A stretch of DNA of 64,000 nt. It comes from Halictus rubicundus. Lineage: Eukaryota > Arthropoda > Insecta > Hymenoptera > Halictidae. Each line of letters opens with the position of its first letter. The first letter of the stretch is position 1. Below, one piece after another: positions 35,511-45,270 of the stretch. The stretch is taken from assembly GCF_050948215.1 (NCBI RefSeq), contig NC_135155.1, positions 18,193,001-18,257,000 on the forward strand, in the 5' to 3' direction. Below the pieces are notes generated by a model, which ran no database searches, had not been told where the DNA came from, and was given only the letters and a program-made list of their open reading frames with translations. Position numbers and translations under genes: made by a program.

Positions 35511-36424
35511 GGAAATTATCCAAGCTCGTAAAGCTCCGGTTATTTATAAATCTTGTTTCGGTAAGCGATCGTATTGTCTACTTCACGGGATTAAATCAGA
35601 GGCAACGGTCAGACGGCCCGGTGAGGTGTGGTGTCTTATTGTGGCGATGAATTTTCTTAAACAGCCTTTATGTTTATGGTCGCAATTACACGGAACGGCT
35701 TGCATCCTCCGGCAACCAATCTCGGCGCAACTGGTGCCCGCAGCACGACAGCTTGGAACTCTCTCGGATAAAAAGCAGATACCGTTCTATAAATCATTCA
35801 TTGACTGTATATTAGATCGTACCCTTTACCGCCGCGCTCTCATACATAAATATGAAGCTTTCTTTCATTTTTCCTTGCTCCGTACCGTTGCTCACGGTTT
35901 CAAAAATAATCGTCGTACGGTTTCCTTTCTTTTCGGCCGAAAAGAAGGGAACAAACACCGGAGGGAGCTCGTTCGATCCGTGGGATCGAATTCTACGCGA
36001 ATTTCGTCAAGATCCTTTTTTCCCGGAAATTTCTCGATCGTTCGCCGTGTATCTACGCTCGTGACACAATTCGTTATCCACGTTACGATGAATCTGAACT
36101 TCTTGGTTTTTTTCCCAGTACTCGGTTTTCTGGAATTTTTATGGGCGCGCGGATTCAGCAATTATCTTGATAAAACCATCGGTAACTGGACACCGCTTCA
36201 CAAGTCAATACGTTAACCCGCGTTTTTATTGTCCGGCTATACTTTAGAGGTTTTCAAACGGTTTTTCCCCCGTGTGAAAGTAGGGTAGCGAGAACATGTC
36301 GTAAACCGAGCAAGTTTGTTCTGCTTGCTCCTTTATGTTTACAACGGCCGGTGTTTTTCATTTTCAACGACAGATTATTGGTTGTTCGTCGGTCTTTCAT
36401 TTTTGCATAGATTATCGGGGACCG
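35511..36424. other. open frame of unknown status
   Basis: A 269-codon frame runs from 35407 to 36216 on the + strand. Its start lies inside repeat F. I recognise no domain, catalytic motif or repeat-encoded protein. The minus strand is also open (35892-36161). It is more likely a chance frame than a gene, though its length is the greatest in the window. Basic, Phe-rich composition follows from the DNA. Confidence 0.25.
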
Positions 36425-36560
36425 AAAATAAGAATCCTAAAATTTTCTACGATAAAAATCATTGATAAAAGGTCGATTACTATTGAAATTTAAGATAATC
36501 TACAGAAAATATGAACAAAATGATTAAAATATACGGATTTGTATACTTTTTAAAAAATAT
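36425..36560 (-). repeat. family F fragment
   Basis: AAAATTTTCTACGATAAAAA and AATTTAAGATAATCTACA match 31870-31945 in reverse complement. Confidence 0.65.
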
Positions 36561-36975
36561 TCGATCCTTCTCGGTAAAGAAAATCGATGAAGAAAAACTG
36601 TTTCGACTGCTCAACGGAGTTATCGATGAGAGAAATTTTGTTTCATCAATCAAGGAAATTTGTAATTACGAAATAGTACAACTCTCAAATGGCAGAACGC
36701 TACAATCAAAGTTTAATCTGACAAACACGAGTTTTTCCAAATCTTCTTTCACATTTACTAACAAGAGAAAACATTTTCGATTACTCGTAATCCCTATCTG
36801 TAATCAATACTTGTTACTCCATAACTTTTTTTCTTTTCGGTTATAACAGTTACGGTTCCTGTAAATTATGCAAGACCATGCGTCTCAGTGTCAGGAATAT
36901 AATCAATGTTCATAGAAATCGCAATTCACGACTGAACAATTAATTCCTAGCTTGCCCAGGGTAGGAAATAATTTA

Positions 36976-38264
36976 TTAGGTTGGCAAGAAAGTAATTTCG
37001 GTTTTCACTAATAGATGGCTTTATGTTTTGTTTGATTGACTTCTGTTAACGTTGCATTTGTTTTTTTTTTCTGACATTTCATAACTGCATCTTTTAGGTT
37101 ACTTTTGAAGCAAATTACGCGTAATTTTGATTAAAATTGTTAGTTCTGTGTCAATTTGAACATGGAGTGCAAAAACGAACATTATAGGCACATATTGCTT
37201 TTTTATTTCCGTAGAGGTAAAAAAGCTGCCGAGGCTCGCAAAGATATATGTGAAGTTTATGGTGTGGATTGCTTAACAGAACGCACGTGCCAGAATTGGT
37301 TTAAAAAATTCCGTTCTAGAAATTTCTCGCTTAAAGACGACCAACGTTGTGGTCGACCATCTGAAGTTAACGATGACCAAATGAAAGCCATTATTGAATC
37401 GGATCGTCGTATAACTGTCCGAGAGATTGCAGACAGGTTAAATGTCTCGCATACAACTATAGAGTATCGTTTAAAAAGTCTCGGAATCGTTAAGAAGCTC
37501 GATATTTCGGTTCCACGCGAATTGAAAGAAATTCACTTCACGCAACGCATCAACATATGCGATATGCATCTCAAACGAAATGAAATCGACCCTTTTCTGA
37601 AGCGAATCATCACCGGTGATGAGGAATGGGTTGTTTACAATAACACAACTCGAAAACGATCATGGTCCAAACGCGATGAATCAGCCCAAACCACGCCGAA
37701 AGCTGAATTGCACCAAAAGAAGATCATGTTGTCAGTTTGGTGGGATTACAAAGGTATTGTGTATTTTGAGCTTCTCCCAAGGAACCAAACTATTAATTCA
37801 GATGTTTAATGTCGACAACTAACAAAACTGGACGTAGCAATCAAAGAAAAACGGCCAGAATTGGCAAATCGCAAAGGAATCGCGTTCCACCATGATAACG
37901 CTGGGCCACACACATCTTTGGTAACACGTGAAAAGTTATTGGAGCTTGGTTGGGAAGTGATGTCACATCCACCATACAGCCTTGACATTGCACCATCAGA
38001 TTATCATTTATTCCGAAGTTTACAAAACTCTTTGAATGGTAAAACTTTCACTAATGATGATGGTCTGAAATCGCACTTGGATCAGTTTTTCACCGGAAAG
38101 GATCAGAAGTTTTATGAGCGCGGAATTATGAAGCTACCAGAAAGATGGCAAAAGATCATGGAACAAGATGGAAAATATTTTATTGATTGAAGTTCATTGC
38201 TTTGATAAAAAAATTGGATTTTATTTCACCTAAAAGTACCGAAATTACTTTCTTGCCAACCTAA
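36976..38264 (+). mobile_element. mariner transposon, near-complete
   Basis: 1289 bp with perfect 27-bp terminal inverted repeats starting TTAGGTTGGCAAGAAAGT, flanked by TA at 36974-36975 and 38265-38266. Length, target and one uninterrupted-phase transposase region are those of a full mariner element. The perfect ends imply a fairly recent insertion. Only a single nonsense codon is seen in its transposase. Close relatives are known in bees and ants (family knowledge, not searched). Confidence 0.97.
37162..38190 (+). pseudogene. mariner transposase with one premature stop
   Basis: The product would cut and rejoin DNA at TA sites, acting on the 27-bp ends of its own element. I start at the ATG at 37162; an upstream TTG is not needed. 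The frame has 342 codons, close to the usual 345 or so. Residues 1-110 or so hold the paired helix-turn-helix DNA-binding region (CGRPSEV linker region visible near residue 70). The catalytic D153 (TGDEEW), D245 (HHDNAGPH) and D280 (APSDYHLF) are all present, with 91 residues between the first two and exactly 34 between the last two, defining D,D34D. The usual YSPDLAPSDYHLF motif reads YSLDIAPSDYHLF. A TAA at codon 216 (37807-37809) interrupts the frame before D245, with no shift in phase, so no full-length enzyme can be made without readthrough. A second open piece, 37810-38190, encodes the rest. Confidence 0.95.
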
Positions 38265-38266
38265 TA

Positions 38267-39032
38267 GCATAATAGAGTCTAGAATCGATCCACCGAAGAT
38301 ATCGAAAGTTTTTACACGGGACACTGTGTACACACTGATCTCGATGATTATTTCTGCAAGTCGACCGACACGTGGCTCGCTCAGCAAGATTCATTCGACC
38401 GTGGCGCGCGCATGCAGCGTCATCAGCGTTGATCCACTTACCGGCAGCGCACCGGGGTACTCTGATCCTTCATCCAGCTTAAAGAGTATACATTGTGAGC
38501 GAGCGAAGCAGGATCTAGATCCTCTAAGACCATGCAAATGTAATCTCATTCACCGGCGGATCTTCCGTACGTTGCAGACCCCGGTGGTTTACTTCGTAGC
38601 ACGGATAACCGCGCGATCCTCTATCCGGTTGGTCCATGATTCCCGGTCGCCGGATATCACGTGACCTTGCCCGCTCAAATTTGTAATCGTGTCTGTGCAC
38701 GCGGGCCAGCGCGAGTCTTCGGAAACTCCGCAATTACGTCGCCCAGGTGCGCAACGGTTAGCCGGTGGGGTTAATTGTGCGATCGAGATAAACATCTCGC
38801 GATCCTATCGCGCAGCGATTAAGCCCCCAACAGACCTTAAGCTTTTCCCTTGATACGCGATCTACGACGATGGCCGGTTATGCTCGTTCCTCCTCCCTTT
38901 GTGAACGCGCGAGATCCACCTGGAACTCGAAGATTTTCGAACTTCCGTTTGAACGATGCTGCGAGTGATCGAGCCCCGATTCGAAACATTTCTGTTTCAA
39001 ACGTACCCCAGCACTAAAACTAAACGTTACCT
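38267..39032. other. unassigned sequence
   Basis: CpG-moderate sequence, no gene or repeat recognised. Frames at 38326-38664 and 38524-38795 are without domains. Confidence 0.4.
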
Positions 39033-39181
39033 TTAACCTTTTCGTCCCGAGCGGTACACATATGTGCCAGACTGATTAAACAATTACTGAAAGGCTGAGA
39101 AAGCACACCGGGCCCCACACCACGTAATTACACTGTAATTGTTACAATTTCAATGTCTATATTTAGGGACGAAAGGGTTAA
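39033..39181. mobile_element. TTAA MITE, family K
   Basis: 149 bp from TTAACCTTTTCGTCCC to GGGACGAAAGGGTTAA, TTAA at both sides. The palindrome GGTACACATATGTGCC lies 21-36 nt from the left TTAA. It is the only copy in the window, so the family is defined by its ends alone. Confidence 0.78.
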
Positions 39182-39518
39182 CTGTAATGTGAATAGGAAT
39201 AACGAAGAATTGAGGTATGGTCGGTTCGGATAATCGAGATTCCACAGTAACTACAATTAAGAGAACAAACCTGTTCCGAGGTGTTTCAAGTTCGGTCTCG
39301 TTCTAATCAGAAAAATGTCAATTTCTTTGAAAAAGTTGCAAAATACGACTTTTAGTATTTTCCCTGCACTTTCGATCAATTGCAATTTTTGTAAAAAACT
39401 TTGTCCATTTCATGTAGTGATCCGATTGTTGTTCTAACTTCTCAAAAAAGTTCAAGTAGTATAGTCCGATATTGACAAAGTTATGCGATTTTCAAGAGCG
39501 CACGTATACTTATGGGAT
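39182..39518. repeat. degraded Tc1-MITE-like interior
   Basis: 39296-39500 (AGAAAAATGTCAATTT, then TTGTTCTAACTTCTCAAAAA, then GACAAAGTTATGCGATTTT) parallels 34760-34925 and the interior of the 8.98-kb element. Ends not recognised. Confidence 0.4.
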
Positions 39519-39732
39519 TGACTGTATGACTGACATTGATCTTTGACTGGGTTTAGAAATTCATTTTGATCATGAGATATCCAGATAAATTTATTGGAGT
39601 CTTTCGAATTCAAGAGGGTTAAGACAGCATTCCCTATAACACATTTTAAATTTCTAGTTGTGGTTCCATTAATTAAACTGCTCTGATTTCGTAAGAATTT
39701 CTGGGCTTGATATTTGGCATTTAACGCGTTAA
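39519..39732 (+). mobile_element. TTAA MITE, family H, left end worn
   Basis: Interior TTTGACTGGGTTTAGAAATT is shared with 52456. The right end is GGCATTTAACGCGTTAA (39716-39732). The left TTAA is not recognisable. Confidence 0.78.
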
Positions 39733-41043
39733 TTGACAGTACTCGCGGTGAGTAATTTTCGCGTGGCAGCGCGGCGCTGCAAGAGGGTCGATTCATAATT
39801 CAACCACTGTTCGGCCACGGAGGGAGATCGCTTGAGTATTCGCGACGCGTGCTCGCGTAGTCGCAAAACTACAGTTTCCCCGACACAATGACCGGCCGGC
39901 CACGAAGCTCGTATTTTCAGCCCGTCGAGGACAGGAAGAGGGAAAGAGAGCGAGCGAGAGAGAGAGAGAGAAGAATAGCAAAAGGGGGAAAAAGGACGAT
40001 AGAGAAACAAGGGATGAAAAATAGAGCGTCACGAGGGGGCAGTCCCGGGGATAAATAAAATGTCGCGACCGAGGCGAAATAAAAATGTTAAGAAAAATAG
40101 ACGCGCCGCGTTTCGCGTCCGGGGATGCGCCTTCAGATAAAGATAGAAAGGGGAGGGGGGACGCGTCCGACTAATCAGAGGACGACGCGATACGAGCAAA
40201 TAGAAAATTGGTTCCCTCCTTAACGCAACGCGACAGTGATGTACAGGCCGGAAAATTAAAAAAGCTTCTCGCCGCGATTTAAACCTCGTTTCAGACGCGT
40301 ACTCGACGCGAGGAATGCGAACGGATCTTGACGAAATTTCGTTATTTATAACCAGGGGGTTAGCCTCGCCGTTGTCCGCTCGTTCCCACTCCCCGGATGT
40401 TTATGCAAAGATTTTCTTTCGTTAACTCCTTCTCCGCGCAAACAGCATTATTTCACGAGGCCATTGTGCTCGGACGTTTTAAGAACGGCGATGCAGTTTC
40501 ATGGGCAAGTTCGTTGTAGAAGTTCGCGGGGCTATGCCGCGGAAGTTTGCAACAAGAGTTTTGAATATTCCGGACCGAGTTACAGTTTAAACGAAGCTGT
40601 ATTCGGATTCGACGGGGCGGCGAACTTGCCCGGCGATTCCCTCGGTACTTTGCACAATGGCGGCCGTCTCGGGCGTTTCAGCTCGATCGTGAAAGTATTC
40701 TTTTGCTGGGCGAAGCTTTTTCATCGAGGCTGATTTATACAAGTTTGATTTGTACAAGCTTTCTGTAGGATAGTTTGAACGGTTTCACATTTTCCGAAAA
40801 GGTGTGTCTACGTTGAGACGCGTTGTTCATCTTGAGACGTTGAGACATCTTGAAAGGATGTCAGACATTGCGATAAAATTTTTCTATCTGAATTGCGATG
40901 AACAGGTGACAAAGAAAAATGTCGGCTCTGCGTCGATCATTTTAACGGTCAACAATAATGTAACAGAACCTTTAAATTCTTTAAATGCTTTCACTATTTT
41001 GCTGTAAATATATGAAGCCCACAGTCCAGTCGTCAATTTCTTA
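39733..41043. other. unassigned, CpG-rich in part
   Basis: 39900-40330 is purine-rich on the + strand with (GA)n; 40460-40730 holds an 89-codon frame without a domain. No gene recognised. Confidence 0.35.
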
Positions 41044-41282
41044 TTAACCCTTAAGTGCATAGGTAAACTAAATATTAGGAACATGAATGCATACACGGGG
41101 TCCATTGAGGACCTCACTTACCTAATTCCTTGCTAACTTTGATTACAGCAACAATTTATATCTGTAAACTTTCTGTAAAACTGTAAAATTTCTGTAAACT
41201 AAAAATGGCGCGGCTAAAAATGTTAACACAAAATCCAACACTGGGGTCCTTCGCGGACCCCACTCATGCATTTAAGGGTTAA
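41044..41282. mobile_element. TTAA MITE, family L
   Basis: 239 bp, TTAACCCTTAAGTGCAT at the left and ATGCATTTAAGGGTTAA at the right. The right end carries the hairpin GGGGTCC-TTCGC-GGACCCC (41243-41261), 22-40 nt in from the TTAA, and a weaker one of the same sequence type lies at 41097-41115. Non-coding. Single copy here. Confidence 0.85.
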
Positions 41283-41815
41283 AGTACCGTGAATTAAGTT
41301 CGAACGATATTTACTCATTTCTTATTAATAAAATTCTTAATATTTACTTATTTAGAATATTTCGTTGTAACGAAACGAAGAGGGTAAAACCATTTTTAAC
41401 GGTGAGTTTATGAAAGTTTTTGGAAGACGTTGAAAGTCTGGTCCACAGAATTTGCAAAGTAAAAACTAAGCGAGAGAAATTAGGATTGTGTTTTCTAGCC
41501 CCCGACACTCGTAGAGATCGATAGAAATGAGTCACTCGCAACAGGAATCACCCTCCGTCTCTTGTTCCATATAAAATAGATTAAAACTGCTCCCAGAAGG
41601 ATGATCGTCCCTGGGTTAGAACCATTTTATATTTTCATGCCCCTCGGGATAGGCTACAATAAATGTAATTGTCAATGAGGATTACGTCACCGAATTTACC
41701 AGAGTGGCGTTGGGTTTCACGAGGGCGTACGTGCGCCAATATTTATGTAAGGTGCATTAAAGAGATTATTAACGTCGTTCTCAAAGATTAACCCTCGGAC
41801 GGAGGGTCAGCAAAG
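41283..41815. other. unassigned sequence
   Basis: No gene or repeat recognised. Confidence 0.4.
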
Positions 41816-42047
41816 TGGCCAGCAAAAAGTCCAGATACAAACCCAATCGAAAATTTGTGGTCAATTGTGAAAAGAATCCTAGCAAAATATAACAATCCAC
41901 CTTCAGGTGTTCATGAATTGTGGAAAAGGAACAAGAATGGTACAACATTCAGCCGGAAATGATTAAAAATTTAATAGTATGCCACGTAGGCTAGAAGCAG
42001 TGCAAAAAAGTAAAGGAAAATGGACAAAATATAAATTGAAGCTTTAA
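41816..42047 (+). pseudogene. Tc1-like transposase C-terminal relic
   Basis: The frame opens WPAKSPDTNPIENLWSIVKR, the region around the third catalytic residue of DDE transposases of the Tc1 group; the E of NPIENLW is that residue. After about 40 codons the phase shifts (EQEWYNIQPEMIKNL), then shifts again into MPRRLEAVQKSKGKWTKY before a stop at 42045-42047. The first two catalytic Asp residues and the DNA-binding part are absent, so it is a dead fragment. No terminal inverted repeat was found around it. Confidence 0.88.
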
Positions 42048-43015
42048 TGTCGACGAGCACAATTAAAGTGCAAAACTGTAAAAATTGTTTTCAATCCCTA
42101 TTTTCGATAAATATATTGTTAACCAAAATAAACTGCTGTGTTTTGCTTATCCTATTCACTTTGTAATTATCGGTACCTAATATTTATCATTGAATTGAAA
42201 AACAGGTTGTACTATCACGTTTCATGCGAAACTAGCCAAGTGTATTTACACTTGTAATAATTACAATGTAATCCAATATCGGACATGAAAGGTACAGTGG
42301 TGGAAGGTACATTTGCGCGCGGAGCTGAATGAACTTCGAGATCGGCGTGAATATCCGCGATCGGTCGATAAAAAAAAAAAGCCGAGTGGAAATTGGCTGG
42401 TGGTAGCATAATTCGCGCGGGAAAACTTGTTGCGCCCGGCAGATTCCGTTCGACGTTCGAGCACGTTCTTGGGACGTACAGCTTCCTGCTATCACGCGAA
42501 CGCGAGTCTGCTTAAAGAAGCTCACGCCCACCGGTATTCAGATTCGTGACTAGGAACTTGGATTCGCTGACCCATGACTGGCCACAGCAGATGGCAGGGT
42601 AGCAGTGGTAGTCAGTATAGTCGGCAGTGATGGTAGTCGGCGCGAGGTGTGCTGCAACGGAGGACGACGCCCGGCTCGCCGACTGAACCGAACTCCCACG
42701 AATTACTATATCAAACGGCAGCGTGAGAGAAAGAAAGGCGGCACCGCCGTTAATGAAACAACGTTAGTCACGTCTGCACGTTTCATGCCCGGTATCATTT
42801 CGAACGAGACCTTACGAAACCACCGTTACCAGTGTTCCTGATTTCTCGACATTTTTCATTTCCCGAGAAATGAGATATAAGACTATATTTCTCGAGAATC
42901 CTCGGAATGAAAATAATCTCAGAATAAAATAATCTCGGAATAGTTACGAATTTCTCTCGAACGTCTTTAGAATTTTGTTTTCCGCTGATAAAATTGACAA
43001 AGTTGCACATATGTA
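42048..43015. other. unassigned sequence
   Basis: No gene recognised. Near 42840-42900 CTCGAGAAAT palindromes recur as at 12.1 kb. Confidence 0.4.
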
Positions 43016-43224
43016 GGTCGTCCCATAAGTTCGTGCCGTGGGTATGTTTATATTATTCACCATTGAACAGTATTTGAATGAAAAACCGCAGAAATTTTAT
43101 AGTGACGGTATGATGTCTTTGCCGAAAAGGTCAGAAGAGGTTGTGGAATGAAAGGCTGATTGCATATTTTATTTTTAGAATTTAAATGGTGCAAGAGTAA
43201 ACGGCACCAACTTATGGGACCACC
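43016..43224 (+). mobile_element. deleted mariner (MITE) with transposase tail
   Basis: 209 bp flanked by TA (43014-43015, 43225-43226). Inverted ends are GGTSGTCCCATAAGTTSGTG, about 24 bp with two mismatches. The interior retains a C-terminal transposase segment, EQYLNEKPQKFYSDGMMSLP, comparable to FYERGIMKLPERWQ of the 37-kb element. It is an internally deleted copy of a different mariner lineage. Confidence 0.88.
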
Positions 43225-43320
43225 TAATAAGTACTACACTGCTGGTGAAAATTACGGGACACCTCGTTTAATTCTCGTTATCGTTATAAAGAGTTGATCA
43301 CAGTAATATTTGGACACTTT

Positions 43321-43788
43321 TAAAAGGTCAACTTTTTCAATATTGTATCATACGTCTCAGATTTTTTTGAAAAGAACAATTAGTTGAGTAGGGTAGACTG
43401 TACAATGCAGCCAAAATCGTAGTAAAAATCTATTTATCTTTGTTTTTTTGAGATGTTCAAGTGACAAATATCAACCCCAGAGATTCTTACAAAATCAGAG
43501 TAATTTAACGAATGAAACTAAAACTAGACATTCAAAATGTATTATAGGGGATGCTGTCTTAACCCTTTTGAATTCTAAAGATCCCAATAAAGTTCGGTTT
43601 ATCCGGATATGTCACAATAAAAATGAATTTAGTCATATGTGACTGACGTGGCAGTTAACGCGTTAAAAGGTCAATCTTTTCAATATTGTATCATACGTCT
43701 TAGAATTTTCTTTTTTTGAGAAGAACAATTACTTGACTAGGGTAAGCTGTGCAATGCAGCCTAAGCCAAAATCGTAGTAAAAATCTTT
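43321..43788. repeat. 115-bp direct repeats flanking an H element
   Basis: 43321-43434 and 43665-43788 share AAAAGGTCAAYYTTTTCAAT, ATTGTATCATACGTCT and AGCCAAAATCGTAGTAAAAA. The second copy starts exactly at the TTAA end of the intervening H element. Confidence 0.8.
43456..43666 (-). mobile_element. TTAA MITE, family H
   Basis: Reverse copy ending GACTGACGTGGCAGTTAACG CGTTAA at 43666. The interior CTTAACCCTTTTGAATTC is shared with 52520. The left terminus is worn. Confidence 0.8.
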
Positions 43789-43806
43789 TTTTTTTTTAAA
43801 TGTTAA

Positions 43807-45053
43807 ACGAGCTTAACTTGCTATTATTATAAGCCAACAGAGATTTTCCAGCAGAATCGAACAGTTTTACGAGTAGTAAATCTTTTATTAGAAAATATAT
43901 TCCGTGAATAACAATCGTAAGACAAATACGAGTACAGTCGTCGGCACATTTGGTACAGTGATCGACACAACAGGTCTCCGAATCCGAGAATGTCGCAAAA
44001 ATCATTGAACATCATTGTTTACGCAACTGTTGGAACAAGAATGTCAACTAAAGACCACGGTCCACGAGTTTGTTATAAGGGTACAGTTTTTTCGCGGTTG
44101 TTTTGCCATCGGAAGCTCGTCGCAGTGTAAAGATGATGTACGCAATATCCCGTGGCCGTGGGAACCGTCGTATCGTCGACGCTTAGGCACCTCAGAAAAA
44201 CGCGACGCGATCATCTCGTTTTTTTTTTTGCCAGCCGGCTAACGTTGAACAAACGGTGTAATCGAGATCGTTCGAAAGAGGCGGCAAGGCTCGGTTGACT
44301 GTGAAACGGCGAGGAACATTAGCGGTTCGGTCGTTTTGCTTTCGTACGATTATGCTTCGCGCCGATTATTCGCGTTTTAGCTTCCGTTTCGCACGTATCG
44401 CGCCGTCCCTGGGATCCCGGACCGAATTTTTGTTCGAGCCCCCCGTTTTTTCGTTTTCGGTTTCCTCGGGCACTCGCGCCGGCTACTTCCGACTTCGATT
44501 CCATCGTATGGTTAGAACCAATTATGTTCACGATCCACGTGAAAATGCACGCCGTTCGGCGCATCCGTTTCTGCACGCAACTGTTGCAAGCGTTTTACTA
44601 CCGGCGGGACCCTGACGTTTACGTCTTCGGGAACGATTCCTGAAGCGTGTTGCACTGCACTCGGGAATTGCAGTCGCCGCGATCGGCTCCACGGATACTG
44701 TCACTGCCGAGGGAAACGCGAACTGGTCGCGCCCAATGCACAGGGTGTCCCACAGGATTCCTGCGAACTTTGGAGTTCTCGATCCTGGACGAAAAAGCGA
44801 GAGGAAGATCATTCCTCGTTGCAAAAGTGACAAGGAAATTTTCGCTATGAAAATGTCGCCGAAATGTTCCTCGATTCTTTATGCAAATCTCATTCGTTTA
44901 TTTTCGTGAATTACTCTTCTCGAATTACGAGGCGCCGTGCATGCCTACAGTTATTATCAGTGTCATTAGTTGCATCTGGACTGGTGAAACAATACGAAAT
45001 TCAGTGAGTTTAATCGACTGAACGTGGTCGGAAGAACTTTATTAACACCTTGA
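43807..45053. other. unassigned, CpG-rich block
   Basis: 44090-44640 is CpG-rich, with a 106-codon frame at 44295-44615 and others on the minus strand. No domain recognised. A promoter-type island is possible. Confidence 0.3.
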
Positions 45054-45270
45054 ACTAGAAACCAAACTAGAAACCCGAAAAATTCCATAAAATCAAAGTA
45101 AGTTATTGAATGAAATAAAAATTGCAAAAAATGAACTGTACGATACATGAAATGTTACAGATCCTAATTAAGTTTAGCACAATGAATGTATCAACGTAAA
45201 AATTCATTTGAAAACCTGCACAAATAATTCCGTCAGCCACATACGGCTGACGTGGCGTTCGACGTGTTAA
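45054..45270 (-). mobile_element. TTAA MITE, family H
   Basis: The right end GGCGTTCGACGTGTTAA closes at 45270. The hairpin CGTCAGCC...GGCTGACG (45231-45252) sits 19-40 nt from the TTAA. This copy lacks the D insertion found at 14972 and so shows the unfilled site. The left end is indistinct. Confidence 0.78.

Noticed and set aside
35407..36216. 269-codon open frame as a protein-coding gene
   Set aside because: Starts inside a dispersed repeat, no recognisable motif, and the opposite strand is open over much of it; kept only as a note.
43246..43275. Possible Tc1 terminus CACTGCTGGTGAAAATTACG
   Set aside because: Similar in style to the 8.98-kb element end, but without an inverted partner in the window.
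44741..44770. Solo transposon end CACAGGGTGTCCCACAGG
   Set aside because: Resembles mariner-type termini (also near 8750), but no partner end or target duplication was found.
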